A stretch of DNA of 64,000 bases from Amycolatopsis mediterranei (GTDB lineage: Bacteria > Actinomycetota > Actinomycetes > Mycobacteriales > Pseudonocardiaceae). A program made the position numbers and the translations under genes. Under the pieces are notes generated by a model. That model saw nothing but the letters and a program-made list of their open reading frames with translations, made no database searches and was not told the origin of the DNA. Location: the NCBI RefSeq assembly GCF_026017845.1, contig NZ_CP100416.1, positions 8,423,416 through 8,487,415 on the forward strand, in the 5' to 3' direction. Below, one piece after another: positions 16,282-26,700 of this stretch. Within the stretch, counting starts at the first letter, position 1, and every line of letters begins with the position of its first letter.

Positions 16282-17748
16282 CTACGCGGCCTCGTCCAGC
16301 TCGGTCGCGGGCGGGTCGGCCGGGACGGCCACCACGCCGCCGCGCCGGCGGAACACGCCCGGCAGCACGACCAGGACGCCGAGTGCGGCAAGAGCGATCG
16401 GGATGCTGATCGCCGGGACGAACCCGTCGACGAGCGCGGCCGCTCCCCCGCCGGTGCCACCGCTGGCCGTCAGCACCGCGGTGACCACGGCCAGCCCGAT
16501 CGCGCCGCCGACCTGCAGCGAGGTGTTCAGCAGGCCGCCGGCCAGCCCCTGCTCGTGGTCGGCCACGCCGGCGGTGGCCTGGATGTTGAACGAGGCGAAC
16601 GCCATCAGGAAGCCGATGCCGAGCAGGACCATGCTCGGGAACACCGCGGCCCAGTAGCCGGAGTGCTCGTCGACGCGCAGGAACAGCACGTACCCCAGCA
16701 CGTGCGCGAGCAGCCCGCCGAAGATCATCCGCTCGGTGCCGATCTTGAAGATCAGCGGTCCGATCTTCGGCGAGCCGAACGCGACGAACAGGGCGGAGGG
16801 CAGGAAGCCCAGCGCGGTCTGCAGCGGCGACCAGCCCAGGACCGACTGCAGGTAGAGCATCACCACGAACAGGAAACCGAGGTAGGCGCCGAAGAACAGC
16901 GCGATACCGAGGTTCGCCGTGGCCAGCGGACGCGACCGCAGGATGCCCAGGCGCAGCAACGGGCTGCGGCTGCGCCGCTCGATCAGCACGAACGCGACCA
17001 GGAGCGCCACCGCGCCGACGAAGCCCAGCACCGTGCGGGGCGCGCCGAAACCGGCCTCCGGGGCCTGCACGATGGTGAACACCAGCAGCAGCGTGCCGGC
17101 GGCCCCGGTGATCGCGCCGGGCAGGTCGTAGCCGATGCCGCCGCGTTCCGGGCGGTGGCCGGGAACCACCCTGGCGGACACCAGCAGCGCGACGAGCGCG
17201 ATCGGCACCGGCAGGAAGAACGTCCAGCGCCAGCCGACCTGGGTCAGCAGCCCGGAGACCACCAGGCCGGCGGCGAACCCGCTGGCGGCGAACACCGCGT
17301 AGATCCCCAGCGCCCGCCACCGGGCCGGGCCTTCCCGGAACGTCGTGGTGATGATCGACAGCGCGGCGGGCATGGTGAACGCCGCGGCCACGCCCTTGAT
17401 GAACCGGGTGGCGATCAGCAGCGCGCTGTCGTCGACGATGCCGCCGAGGAACGAGGCGACGATGAAGACCGTGACGGCGGCGAGGAAGACCCGGCGCCGG
17501 CCGAGCAGGTCCGCGGTGCGCCCGCCGAGCAGCAGCAGGCCGCCGAACCCGAGCGCGTAGCCGCCGGAGACCCACTGCAGCGCGCTGGTGGACATGCCCA
17601 GGTCGGCCTGGATCGCCGGCAGTGCCACGCCGACCATCGAGACGTCGAGCGCGTCCAGGCCGACGACCACGGACACGGCCAGCAAAATGGCCCACAGGCG
17701 GCCGTCCCACCGCGCCGAGGTGGTGGAAAGCGGAGTCGGAGAACTCAT
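16282..17748 (-). CDS. MFS transporter, DHA2-like (14 TM) drug exporter
   Basis: A 488-residue integral membrane protein. TM1 ends in DALDVSMVGVALPAIQADL (DHA2 motif D1), and the cytoplasmic loop GGRTADLLGRRRVFL is motif A. About 14 hydrophobic segments can be counted, fitting the EmrB/QacA group of proton-driven exporters. I chose ATG 17748; a longer frame adds 82 residues without membrane or MFS character. The gene closes the LLM/P450 island and may export its product or confer resistance. No regulator gene adjoins it. Confidence 0.9.
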   Translation of the reverse strand: MSSPTPLSTTSARWDGRLWAILLAVSVVVGLDALDVSMVGVALPAIQADLGMSTSALQWVSGGYALGFGGLLLLGGRTADLLGRRRVFLAAVTVFIVASFLGGIVDDSALLIATRFIKGVAAAFTMPAALSIITTTFREGPARWRALGIYAVFAASGFAAGLVVSGLLTQVGWRWTFFLPVPIALVALLVSARVVPGHRPERGGIGYDLPGAITGAAGTLLLVFTIVQAPEAGFGAPRTVLGFVGAVALLVAFVLIERRSRSPLLRLGILRSRPLATANLGIALFFGAYLGFLFVVMLYLQSVLGWSPLQTALGFLPSALFVAFGSPKIGPLIFKIGTERMIFGGLLAHVLGYVLFLRVDEHSGYWAAVFPSMVLLGIGFLMAFASFNIQATAGVADHEQGLAGGLLNTSLQVGGAIGLAVVTAVLTASGGTGGGAAALVDGFVPAISIPIALAALGVLVVLPGVFRRRGGVVAVPADPPATELDEAA

Positions 17749-18318
17749 GTTCCGACAGTACCGACGGGGATATCCGCCGTGTTCTCCCAGAATGCGTATT
17801 CCGGACGCGTGCGGAAATGTTACCAGCGTACCGGGAAGAAAGGCGCGGGTGTGCGCACAACCGGGATCACCGGCCCGGACCAGCGCCTCGGCCCGGCGTA
17901 GCGCTGCGTTGAGGCCGGCCGCCCCGCCGTCCCCAACCAGCCCGCGGGCGATGCCGGGGCTGGCCAGCGCCTCGGCCACCGTGTCCGTCGCCATGGCCGG
18001 CCGGAAATGCTCGGCCGGCGCTGGTCAGGCGCGCCTTCGCCATTGCCGGCGGTTCCAGTGGAATGACGATGTGCCCGCGGGCGGCCGACGTGACGGCTCC
18101 CCCGAAACTGGCCAGCAATTGGCCACTCGGTGGGCGAACACCGCATGTCGGCGACAATTCATGAACAATTTTCCCATCCGGACACCGAGTGGCGACAGGC
18201 CGGTGCCCACCCGGGTGGGCACATGCCGGGCGGGCCGCGGAGCTTGTCCGCAGCCGTCAGCTGAACGTGCCTTGTCGGCCAAACCCCGCCGACCTGGGCC
18301 GGGCGGTACTCTTCGGGC
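17749..18318. other. Intergenic region without a recognisable gene
   Basis: About 570 bases upstream of the MFS gene and ahead of the hypothetical gene at 18319. A minus-strand frame at about 17840-17994 is open and alanine-rich (ATDTVAEALASPGIARGLVG) but matches no family I know and lacks a ribosome binding site. I regard it as non-coding or degraded. Confidence 0.4.
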
Positions 18319-18864
18319 GTGTCGCTCGATTTCCAGGCCCGTATCCGGCGGCCGTTGGCGCTGGGAGACCTCGTGGCCGGCACCCGCCGCGTCGAGGCCG
18401 ACCTGCTCGGGCTGGCGGATGTCCCGGCGCCCGCGATGGTGGCCGGGCGCCGGCGGGAGGCGGGCCGGGTCACGGACCCCGGCCGGCTGCTGAGTGAGGA
18501 CGACTTGCACTCGACCCTGGTGGGGACCGGTATTCCGGACCCTCTGGTGGAGGCGGTCGACGACGAGAACGGCCCGCTGGTGGTGATCATGCCCACGGCC
18601 GTGGGCGGACTGGTGTTCAGCCCGGTTCGCCGCGCGGACGCCGTGGTGACCGGTCTGGCCATGGCCCTGGCGGCAGCGCTCGCCGACGGCAGCCGGTTCG
18701 TGGATGACGACCTCCAGCTGGCGGCCGCCGCCGGCATCGGCGACGGGGACCCCGCGGCGTTCATCGCCGCTACCCGGCTGACGCCTCAGCCCCGGACCAT
18801 CGCGGAGGGGGCGGTCGCCTACCTCCGGCAGTTCGAGCACCTCCGAGGCTGGCACCTGATCTGA
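18319..18864 (+). CDS. Hypothetical protein next to the toxin-like gene
   Basis: A 181-residue protein that I do not recognise. It is soluble, with a helical N-terminal half (PLALGDLVAGTRRVEADLLG), a central hydrophobic stretch (PLVVIMPTAVGGLVFSPVR) and an alanine-rich helix. It starts with GTG 18319 and ends 58 bases before the 1084-residue toxin-like gene on the same strand. By position it could be a chaperone, adaptor or immunity partner for that protein; this is inference only. Confidence 0.6.
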   Translation: MSLDFQARIRRPLALGDLVAGTRRVEADLLGLADVPAPAMVAGRRREAGRVTDPGRLLSEDDLHSTLVGTGIPDPLVEAVDDENGPLVVIMPTAVGGLVFSPVRRADAVVTGLAMALAAALADGSRFVDDDLQLAAAAGIGDGDPAAFIAATRLTPQPRTIAEGAVAYLRQFEHLRGWHLI

Positions 18865-18922
18865 CCGGTGCTGCCCGTTCGGACAGCCCGGAGGGGCAGA
18901 CTTCGGCAGACCGCCGAGACGG

Positions 18923-21900
18923 ATGCCGGGCCACGGCTGGAAGCCGGACCGTCACCCGGCCTACCGTACCGAGGTGGACCGTCGGTCGGACGACGCCGGG
19001 AGCAGGGACGGCGCCGAGCAGCGGACCCCGCGACCGGGGTCCGGCAAGACCGCTGCCAGCGGCGTCCAGGCGCCGATGAACGCCGTGATGGCCCTCCAGA
19101 GCGCGGCCGGGAACCGCGCCGTCACCGGCCTGCTCACCAGACGGGGTGCTGGAGCGGGCGGCGCGGTCAAGCCCAGCACGTTCGCGAGTGACGTGGGAGC
19201 CGTTGCCCAGGACATCGCCGGTGCGCACCAGCAAGCAGGCGGGGCGGCCGGCGCCCTGCTGGCGGCGGCGCCCCCGCCCCCCGGCCTTCCCGTGGCACCG
19301 GAACAGGCCTTGCCCGAGCTGCCCGCCCCGGGAGTCGCCGAGCCGGGCGGCAGTGCGCCGCAGATCCCCGCGGCAGACGGCGACAGCGTGGCCACCGGAC
19401 CCACCATCGCGGGCCTGGCGGCCAGGGAGCAGGCCGAAGGACACGTCGTCGACGCCGCGGGCCGGGACGCCGGCAAAGCGGCCGACGCGCTGCGCATCGG
19501 CCCGCTGGGCGCCTCCGCCGCGATCGGCGTCACGGCCAGGACGCCGCTGTCGCCCGTCGCCGCGCCGCCACCCGACTTGGCCGGCATCCCCGCCATCGAG
19601 CCGGCCGTGGCCCGAGTCCTCGACAACGGCTTCGGCGGCCGACTGTCGGCCGCGGCCGGTGCGGCCCGGCAGGAGCAGGACGCGGCGGTCGCCCACCACA
19701 CCCAGGTGACCGGGGACGCCCGGGCCGCGCACGACAGCGCCGTCGACGACCAGCAGGCTGCCGCCGACGGCGAGGCCCGGGAACTGGACGCTCGCACGGC
19801 CGGCGAGGTCGACGGGCACAAACAGGCGTGGCGGGCGGAGAACAGCCGCGTCACCGCCGACAGCCGCACCGAGCTGCACACCCTGCGTGCCGGCGCGGGC
19901 GCCGACATCGAACAGCAGGCCGGCGCGGCCAACAGCGAAGCCGCGACCATCATGTCCGGCGCCCGCAGCGAGGCCGACCGGCAGGGCGGCAACGTCCCGG
20001 GGCCCGCCGTGCAGCGCTCACTGTGGGGACGGATCAAGAGCGCGGCCGGCCGGGCCGTGGGCGCGGTGCGCTCGGGCCTGTCCGCCGTGGCGTCGGCGGC
20101 CCGTTCGGTGCTCGATGCCGCGCTCAACCGGGTACGGGGGCTTTTCGACCGCGTTCGCCAGGCCATCACCGACCGCGTCGGCCGGTTCGTCGCCGCCGCC
20201 CGCGAGATCGCCGGCCGGGTCGGCGCCCGCCTGGCGGCCGCCGCCAAGGCAGCGGTCGGGGCCATCCGGCGGGCCGTGAACGCGGCCAGGGCCACGTTCG
20301 ACCGGCTCGTCGACCGGCTGCGCGAGTTCGCGGCCGGGGTCCTGCACAGCTTGTGGTCGGCGTTGCAGGCGGCGGGCCGCTGGTTGCGCGACCGTCTGGC
20401 CGGCCTGGTCCGGGGTCTGATCGCGGCGGGCCGGGCCGTGCTTGCGTTCGCGGGGAAGGTGCGTGAGCTCCTGCGAGTCACCGGCCACAAGGTGCTGTCC
20501 GGCCTCGTTCGTGCGGTCAACGACCCCGGTGCCTTTGTCGCTCCCTACAAGGCTCAGGTCGGCGGCATGATCGACACGGTGCCGGACAAGGCACACCGGA
20601 TGTACGACGACCACGTCGCGCCGTTGTTCGGCGGCGACCGCCAGGAAACCCCCGCCGCCCAGCGCACGGTCCAGCGGCAGGAGACGGCGGAGGCGCGGCA
20701 GGAGGGGGAACCGCCGTCCCACTCCGCCATCCTCTGGGAGTTCCTCAAGGCGAGGCTCTCCTACCTCGGCGGCCACTGGGGCAGCGTGATCCTCGACGTG
20801 CTGCTCGAAATCTTCGTGCCGTTCGTGTCGCTCTACCGGCATCTGCCGCCGATGCTCACCGCCGCCTGGCACGCGCTGAAGGACCTGTTCGCCGGGCGGT
20901 TCAGTGACGCCGTCGACGCGGGGCTGAAGGCGGCCCGGGAGCTGATGGCCATCCTTTCGACGCTGTTCGCCCAGGTTTCGATCGCCGCCTTCATCGCGGG
21001 GTCGATCCTCGGTACCCCGATCGTCGGCGAGGGGGCCATGCTGGCCGTCGGCCTTTCGCTGCTGGCCGCCGACGTGGTCCTGCAGGCGGCCAGCATCGCC
21101 AAGGCGTGGTCGAACCTGGGCCGGCCCGGCCGGACGTCCGATGAGCTCGGGGACGACTACGGGGTCATGGCCGACTCGGTGATCTCGCTCGGCATCACCC
21201 TCGCGCTGGTGCTCATCGCCGCCATCGGCCAGAAGCTGGGCAAGGTCCTCTTGGCTCGCTTCCCCAAGGCCGCCGGCGCGCTGGCAGCCATCCGCGAACG
21301 GATCAAGCTCCGGGCCCGCGCCGCGGCCGGGCTGAAGAACCCACCGCCGACGACCCGGCCGGTGGTCGACACACCGGCCGCGCCGGCCGTCGCGCGTCCG
21401 GCCGTCGAATTCCCCGGCCGGGCCGGCCTGCTCCCCGGCGAGCAGGCCGCGTTCGACCGCTTCATCGCCGGCCAACGCGCCTCCGGGAACCTCAGTCCGC
21501 AGTTCGAAACGAAGCTCAAGGCGATGACGCCGGACCAGCTCCGCCGGGTCGCCGCACGGGAAATGGGCCAGCAAATCAAAGTGGAGGCCGCCCAGGAGGC
21601 CCAGAGCCGGGCCAACGCCACCAACCAGTCGAATCCGCTCGACCCGCAGATGGCGCACCCCCCGCAGGACGTGGGCGGCAACGTGCGGATCCGGTACAAC
21701 GAGCTGCCCCCATCGAATTCGGAGATCGCCCAGGCGCAGGGCATCGCCCGCTCGACCGGCGAGCCGATCGAGCTGTTCGGCGACGGCTTCGGCGGGATCG
21801 ACGGCACGATCGGCCGCCCGCCGCGGCCGCTCCAGCTCAAGGGGCCGCCCCAGGCGGGCCAAGCCGGCGCCGCCGTGGCGTACGAGTCCGCCGTGGTCGC

Positions 21901-22177
21901 CCACGAGAAGGCCGTCAGGTTCGGGTTCAGTGACGTCGAGACCCACATCACCGCCCCCAACGTCACCAGAGCCGAAGTCGCCGCGGAGTTCGCCCGGCAG
22001 GGCAAGCCCGCAAGCTACGTCGGCGGCGGCGCCGTCCGCCGGGTCGTCGTCTACTGCAAGAACGGCGAGATCTACCTTCCTCCGAGCACCGCGGTCGTGC
22101 CACCGCCGGTTCACGTGGATTCCGGCAAGGACGAGGCTCGCACCCCTGCTGGGGCGGGTGCGGGTCATGCCGAGTAG
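18923..22177 (+). CDS. Large polymorphic-toxin / eCIS cargo-like protein with putative nuclease tip
   Basis: A 1084-residue protein without signal peptide. Near the N-terminus (about residues 50-70) it has AVMALQSAAGNRAVTGLL, the LQ-x-x-AGNRAV motif common at the start of cargo proteins linked to extracellular contractile injection systems in actinomycetes. Residues about 100-340 are Ala/Pro-rich and acidic; 370-560 are long amphipathic Ala/Arg helices; 610-790 is a conserved hydrophobic module (FLKARLSYLGGHWGSVILD, HLPPMLTAAWHALKDLF). The last 150 residues form a separate tip with GDGFGGIDGTIG and RPLQLK, which could be a PD-(D/E)XK-like nuclease core (Asp, then QxK). No injection-machine genes are in the window, and no immunity gene follows on the same strand. 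Confidence 0.72.
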   Translation: MPGHGWKPDRHPAYRTEVDRRSDDAGSRDGAEQRTPRPGSGKTAASGVQAPMNAVMALQSAAGNRAVTGLLTRRGAGAGGAVKPSTFASDVGAVAQDIAGAHQQAGGAAGALLAAAPPPPGLPVAPEQALPELPAPGVAEPGGSAPQIPAADGDSVATGPTIAGLAAREQAEGHVVDAAGRDAGKAADALRIGPLGASAAIGVTARTPLSPVAAPPPDLAGIPAIEPAVARVLDNGFGGRLSAAAGAARQEQDAAVAHHTQVTGDARAAHDSAVDDQQAAADGEARELDARTAGEVDGHKQAWRAENSRVTADSRTELHTLRAGAGADIEQQAGAANSEAATIMSGARSEADRQGGNVPGPAVQRSLWGRIKSAAGRAVGAVRSGLSAVASAARSVLDAALNRVRGLFDRVRQAITDRVGRFVAAAREIAGRVGARLAAAAKAAVGAIRRAVNAARATFDRLVDRLREFAAGVLHSLWSALQAAGRWLRDRLAGLVRGLIAAGRAVLAFAGKVRELLRVTGHKVLSGLVRAVNDPGAFVAPYKAQVGGMIDTVPDKAHRMYDDHVAPLFGGDRQETPAAQRTVQRQETAEARQEGEPPSHSAILWEFLKARLSYLGGHWGSVILDVLLEIFVPFVSLYRHLPPMLTAAWHALKDLFAGRFSDAVDAGLKAARELMAILSTLFAQVSIAAFIAGSILGTPIVGEGAMLAVGLSLLAADVVLQAASIAKAWSNLGRPGRTSDELGDDYGVMADSVISLGITLALVLIAAIGQKLGKVLLARFPKAAGALAAIRERIKLRARAAAGLKNPPPTTRPVVDTPAAPAVARPAVEFPGRAGLLPGEQAAFDRFIAGQRASGNLSPQFETKLKAMTPDQLRRVAAREMGQQIKVEAAQEAQSRANATNQSNPLDPQMAHPPQDVGGNVRIRYNELPPSNSEIAQAQGIARSTGEPIELFGDGFGGIDGTIGRPPRPLQLKGPPQAGQAGAAVAYESAVVAHEKAVRFGFSDVETHITAPNVTRAEVAAEFARQGKPASYVGGGAVRRVVVYCKNGEIYLPPSTAVVPPPVHVDSGKDEARTPAGAGAGHAE

Positions 22178-22261
22178 TCCTCGACATCCCCGCTCCCACC
22201 GTCCGCTTGGCAGCGCCGTGCAGCTCGGACCGTCGCCCGACGGCGATCGCCGGCCGGGCAT

Positions 22262-22801
22262 TCAGCTCAGCGCGTGCCGGACCAGTGGTACATCGGCGGC
22301 TGGGACGGCGATGTCGTGCTCGCCGTCGGCGGTTCGGACGGTGAACGCTTCCCTCTTGGGCCCGCGCAGCTTCCGCGCCGCCCGCACCCAGTTGCTCTGC
22401 GCGGGGATGATCACCGAGCCCTCGCCACGGCTCTCGGCCCACGTCTTGTCTTCGAACGAGTCACCCGGCTTGGGCAGCGGCACCCGCTTGCCCTGGTGAC
22501 GGACGAGTCCGAGCGTCGACATCGCCCACAGCAGGTACTTCGTGAGCGCGTCCGAGGCGCCGGCCCGGCGCCACTCGACGGGTGCCCCTTTGGTCAGGTA
22601 GAGGTGCCCGGGTTTGGCCAGCGCCAGCTTTCGGCCGCTGAGCTCGTAGTTGCGCGCACCGCCGAGTGTCCACACCAGACAGAGCACCTGGATCGTCTCG
22701 CCTGCCTCGAAATCGGCGAGGTCACGTTCCGGAGTCCGCGGCCGGGAGAGGTGGAGCAGCCGGTCGAACGGTGTCTGCGTCCCGGTGGATCGCCGAGCCA
22801 T
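22262..22801 (-). CDS. Hypothetical protein, third gene of the RHS unit
   Basis: A 179-residue basic protein of unknown family. Visible features are ETIQVLCLVWTLGGARNYEL, a GRKLALAKPGHLYLTKGAPVEW segment and a C-terminal EHDIAVPAADVPLVRHAL. No signal, membrane segment or catalytic motif. It starts 15 bases after the LRR gene, which itself overlaps the RHS stop region, so all three are probably cotranscribed. It also faces the 1084-residue toxin-like gene across an 84-base gap. It may be a second immunity or accessory protein. Confidence 0.62.
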   Translation of the reverse strand: MARRSTGTQTPFDRLLHLSRPRTPERDLADFEAGETIQVLCLVWTLGGARNYELSGRKLALAKPGHLYLTKGAPVEWRRAGASDALTKYLLWAMSTLGLVRHQGKRVPLPKPGDSFEDKTWAESRGEGSVIIPAQSNWVRAARKLRGPKREAFTVRTADGEHDIAVPAADVPLVRHALS

Positions 22802-22816
22802 GGCCTGGGGTCCCTG

Positions 22817-23704
22817 TCAGCCGAAGTAGCGGTCGAAGCCGTCGATGTGATCGAACCACGCGTGCAGCCGGTCGAACTCGCTCTCGGGCAGCGGGTTGCC
22901 GTCCAACCGGACACTGCGCAACGCGGGGAGGCGGCGCAGCCCCGCGGGCGCGGCGGAGAACTCGTTCGCGATCAAGTTGAGCGAACGCAACGACGGCAGG
23001 TCGAAGAGCGGCTCCGGCAGATCTCGCAACCGATTGCGCATGACGTTCAAGTGCTCCAGCTGCCTCAGCTGCCCGATCGAATCAGGAAGGGCGGTCAGCT
23101 GGTTGTCGTCCACGTCGAGATAGCGCAGCCGCGACAATTGCCCGATGTCGCCGGGCAGAGCTGTCAGCCCGCACCGGAGAAGGGTGAGCTGGACGAGTTC
23201 GGGAAAACGCAGGACCCGATCGACGTCGTCGAGGCTCGAATCGGCGCTGTGACTACCGAGGACCAGCCGGGTCACCGGTCCTGACGCCCGTTCGGCCTCG
23301 TCGAGGCTCAGGTAGGTGCTGCACGTTTTCCGCGCTTCACCGATCGCGTCCGTCCAGGCGGCGAAGTATTCGTCCCGCCGCACCCGGAACCGGATCTCGA
23401 CGGGATCACGATCGTCTTCGCCCTCCAGCACGAAGACGAACTCGCCGTCCGGCCGGATCTGGAGCCACCAGCCCTGTTCGTCGTCGTAAAACGGCTTCGC
23501 CGTCGTTCCGGCCGGGATGTCACCGGCGGCCCAGGAGCGCATCCGGACATCCATCCAGGTGCCCCAGCTGAACCCGCCCAGGTCCCGCCCCGCGCCGTCG
23601 AAGAACCGGGGCTGCATCCCGTAGTAGCCCTGATCGACCAGCCGGACGGCGAACCCGTCCACGATCGGGTACCGGGCGGATTCGACGCTGATGCCCGTCA
23701 CCAC
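22817..23704 (-). CDS. Leucine-rich-repeat protein, probable immunity partner of RHS toxin
   Basis: A 295-residue soluble protein. The first 120 residues are beta-rich with many aromatics (QGYYGMQPRFFDGAG, GFSWGTWMDVRMRSW), family unknown. Residues about 165-275 hold at least five leucine-rich repeats of the LxxLPxxIGQLxxLxxLxVxxN type (for example LTALPDSIGQLRQLEHLNV). The start is GTG 23704 or GTG 23701; the ribosome binding site GGGAGG overlaps the RHS stop codon at 23711-23713, so translation is coupled to the toxin. Immunity genes usually sit exactly here after RHS tips. LRR proteins are unusual in that role, so the assignment rests on position. Confidence 0.72.
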   Translation of the reverse strand: MVTGISVESARYPIVDGFAVRLVDQGYYGMQPRFFDGAGRDLGGFSWGTWMDVRMRSWAAGDIPAGTTAKPFYDDEQGWWLQIRPDGEFVFVLEGEDDRDPVEIRFRVRRDEYFAAWTDAIGEARKTCSTYLSLDEAERASGPVTRLVLGSHSADSSLDDVDRVLRFPELVQLTLLRCGLTALPGDIGQLSRLRYLDVDDNQLTALPDSIGQLRQLEHLNVMRNRLRDLPEPLFDLPSLRSLNLIANEFSAAPAGLRRLPALRSVRLDGNPLPESEFDRLHAWFDHIDGFDRYFG

Positions 23705-23710
23705 TCCTCC

Positions 23711-26700
23711 CTAGTTGCAGCGCATCGGGGTACAGGGCTTGGTTGCCGAGGCCGGTTTGGACAGTGCGTCCAGCTGCGCGTTCGTCTGTCCGGTCGCATT
23801 CGCGACCTTGGACTGCGAGACAGGATACGCGGTGACGAAATGGTCGTCGTAGTCGTCGACGACGATCATCACCCACCTGGTCTTGCGCCGGATACCGGAG
23901 CCCTTGTCGAAGTCGGTTCCGACGATGTCGTCGAACTTGGCGAAATGAACGTGCCGTGCGCCGTTCCCCTCGGTGTTGGTCGAGGGGTTGTCGAACGAGT
24001 CGCTGTTGAGGACGACGTGCTCCAGCAGTTCCGAGACTTCTTCGTCACTGCCCTTCATGAAGACCGAGTCCTTGTCGAACTCGCCGACTTCTCCACGGGT
24101 TTGGCTCGCGCCGGGACCGTGCCCCTGCCTGAAGTGGGCGATGGCGTCCTTGGCCCCTTCGAGGTGTTCACCCTCCAAGGGCTTCGTACCGACGCACCGG
24201 TTCTGGTTGTGCACCAGCACCGGCTGGGTGCCGGCCACGATGTAGAAGGTGTGCACCCGGTCGACGGTGAGGTTGTAAGTCCGGATCTTCGCTGTGTAGT
24301 GCCGGTTCGCCAGAACCCTCACGTGCTCGCCGTGCGGACCCTGGAGGAGGTCCCCGATCTTCAGGTCCTGTGCCGGAGTCCACGAATGGGTGGTTTCGTC
24401 GTAGTACAGGTGCTGTGCCGTGCTGGTGATCGTCTGCGGGCCCAGTGCGGTGTCCACGGTCAGGTCGTCGAAGGCCCGGTCGGTGTCGGTCACGTGGATG
24501 TCGGTGACGGTGTGCCGCTCGGTCCGATCGCTGCCGGGCTCGGCGTTGGTGACCTGGTCACCCACTCGGACGTCCTCGATGGCTTTGGTGGTGCCGTCCG
24601 CCATCAGCACCGCGGTACCGGCGGCGAAGCTGTTCGCGCAGCCGCCGCGCGGTCCGAGCGAGTTCGACGCCCCGACGAACTCCGAGACCACCGCACCGGT
24701 GGCCATGGCGATGGTGCCCGCCGCGCCGGAACCGAGGATGGCCGGTGCCGCCGTGGTGAGGGCGTTGGACGCGGCGCCGATCGCCGCCATCGCCGGTGAC
24801 CCGGTGGCGGCGAACGCTGTCGCGGCACCTTCGGCGGCCGATGCGGCCGTCGCGGCCGCGGTGGAGGTTTCGACGGCAGCGCCGACGACAGCGGTCGCTT
24901 CGGTGGCTACTTCGGCAGCAGCGGCGAGCGCGGGCAGCGCCACTGGTGCCGCGACGACCACCGCGACGACCACGACGGCGACGACCAGCACCGTGCTGAT
25001 GGTGTCGATGTGGTCGCCGACCCAGCTCCACAGGCTCATCCCGGTCGGGTCGGCCTGGTTGACCGGGTTGTCGCCGGCGTAGGCGTAGCCGTTGAGCTGG
25101 GTCGGGTCGGTCTTCTCGGTGATGGCGTCGCGCGAGATGAACCGGCCGGTCGTGGCGTCGTACTTCCGTGCGCCGACGTCGGTCAGGCCCGTCGCGGCGT
25201 CGGTGGGCTTGTCGAGGAAGCCGTGGCTGTCCGGCCAGGTGGACGTCGGGTTCCCGAGCGGATTTCCGTAGGGGTCGATCGCTCGCCGGGTGACGGCGAA
25301 CGTGGACGAGTCGACCGCCACCTGGCTGGTGTCGTGCAAGTCGCTGACCAGGTACTGCGGGTTCGCCCCGCCGACGCGCATCGCGACCGTGGTGCTGTTG
25401 TGCTTGTAGTACCTCGTGCCGGACAGCTTCCCCGTGGCGTTGTCGCGCACGAGCTCCTGCCCGTTGATGAACAGGGTTTTGTTCGCCGGATCGCGGCGCA
25501 GCAGCTGGTTGCCGTCGGCGTCGTAGACGTACGAGGTCTCACCGGCCGTGGTCGTCACGGTGGCGAGCCGGTTCTCCGCGTCCCAGGTCAGGGTCTGCTG
25601 CCCGGTGGGGAGGGTGCGGCCGGTGGTGTTGCCGGATTTGTCGTAGCCGTAGCTCGCGCTCGAAGTACCGGTGGGTGCGGTGGTCGTGGTCGAGCTCAGC
25701 GTGTGCGGCTGGGCGGACCCGGCGGCCGGGTAGGTGTAGGTGGTCGTGGTGTCGCCGCCGGTCGTTCCGGGCAGCGCGTGCTGAACCTGGTTCTTGCGCA
25801 GGCCGGCCTTGTCGAACGTCCACGACGTCCAGAACGGGTTCGGGCCGCCGATGTTGCTGCTGCCGGAGGTGGTCGACGGTGCGGCCGCGCAGTTGTCGGT
25901 GGCGGTCCAGGACTGGGTCAGGCGGTCCAGCGGGTCGTAGCCGTAGCACTGGGTCTGGGTGGGCGCCCCGGTTTGGCCCTCCACATCGACCGAGCGGGTG
26001 ATGTTCCCGGCCGCGTTGTAGGTGTACGTCGTGTCATCCAGCTGACCCGACGCGGCTCGCTGCGCCGACATGTCGACCTTGGTGATCTTGCGGGTCTGCG
26101 CATCGCGGTCGTAGGTCAGCCAAGCCTGGTTGTTCGACGGCCCGAGGGTGTACTGCTGCGCCTCACCCAGCGGCGTGTAGGAACTGGCCGAAACGTAGGC
26201 GTTGTACCCCGTGGTGGTGGTCGGATTGCCCAGCTTGTCGTAGCTGGTGGCGATCGACTCCGCGGGCAGCCCGCCGATCGCCGGTGGCGTGCTGGTGAGC
26301 AGCAGGTTGGTCGTGGACCAGGCGAACGTCGTGGTGTAGTTGCCGGCGAAGCCCTGTTCACCGGCCGGGACCCCGACGATCTGCCCGCGCGGGTTCCCCA
26401 TGTCGTCGTAACCGGTCACGCCGACGCGGAAGTCACCGTTCGGGGTCGAGCGGGTGGAGTACGTCTGCTTGCCGGCTTGGAGGGTGTCGTAGACCCAGGA
26501 GGCGAGTTTCTGCTTCGGCCCGGTGGCGGGCACCAGGTATTCGGCGGTCTTGCGGTCGAGCTCGTCGTAGTCGTAGGCCAGGGTCTGGCCACGCCCGTCG
26601 GTGGTCGTGGCCAGGTTGCCGTTCGTGTCGTAGGTCGAGGTCGAGGTACCGGAGTCCGGGTCGGTCTGGCTCGTCCGGTGGCCGAGCATGTCGAAGCCGT

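Noticed and set aside
17840..17994. Small minus-strand gene upstream of the MFS transporter
   Set aside because: The open frame is continuous with the MFS frame but has no family character or ribosome binding site; MFS homology begins at the ATG at 17748.
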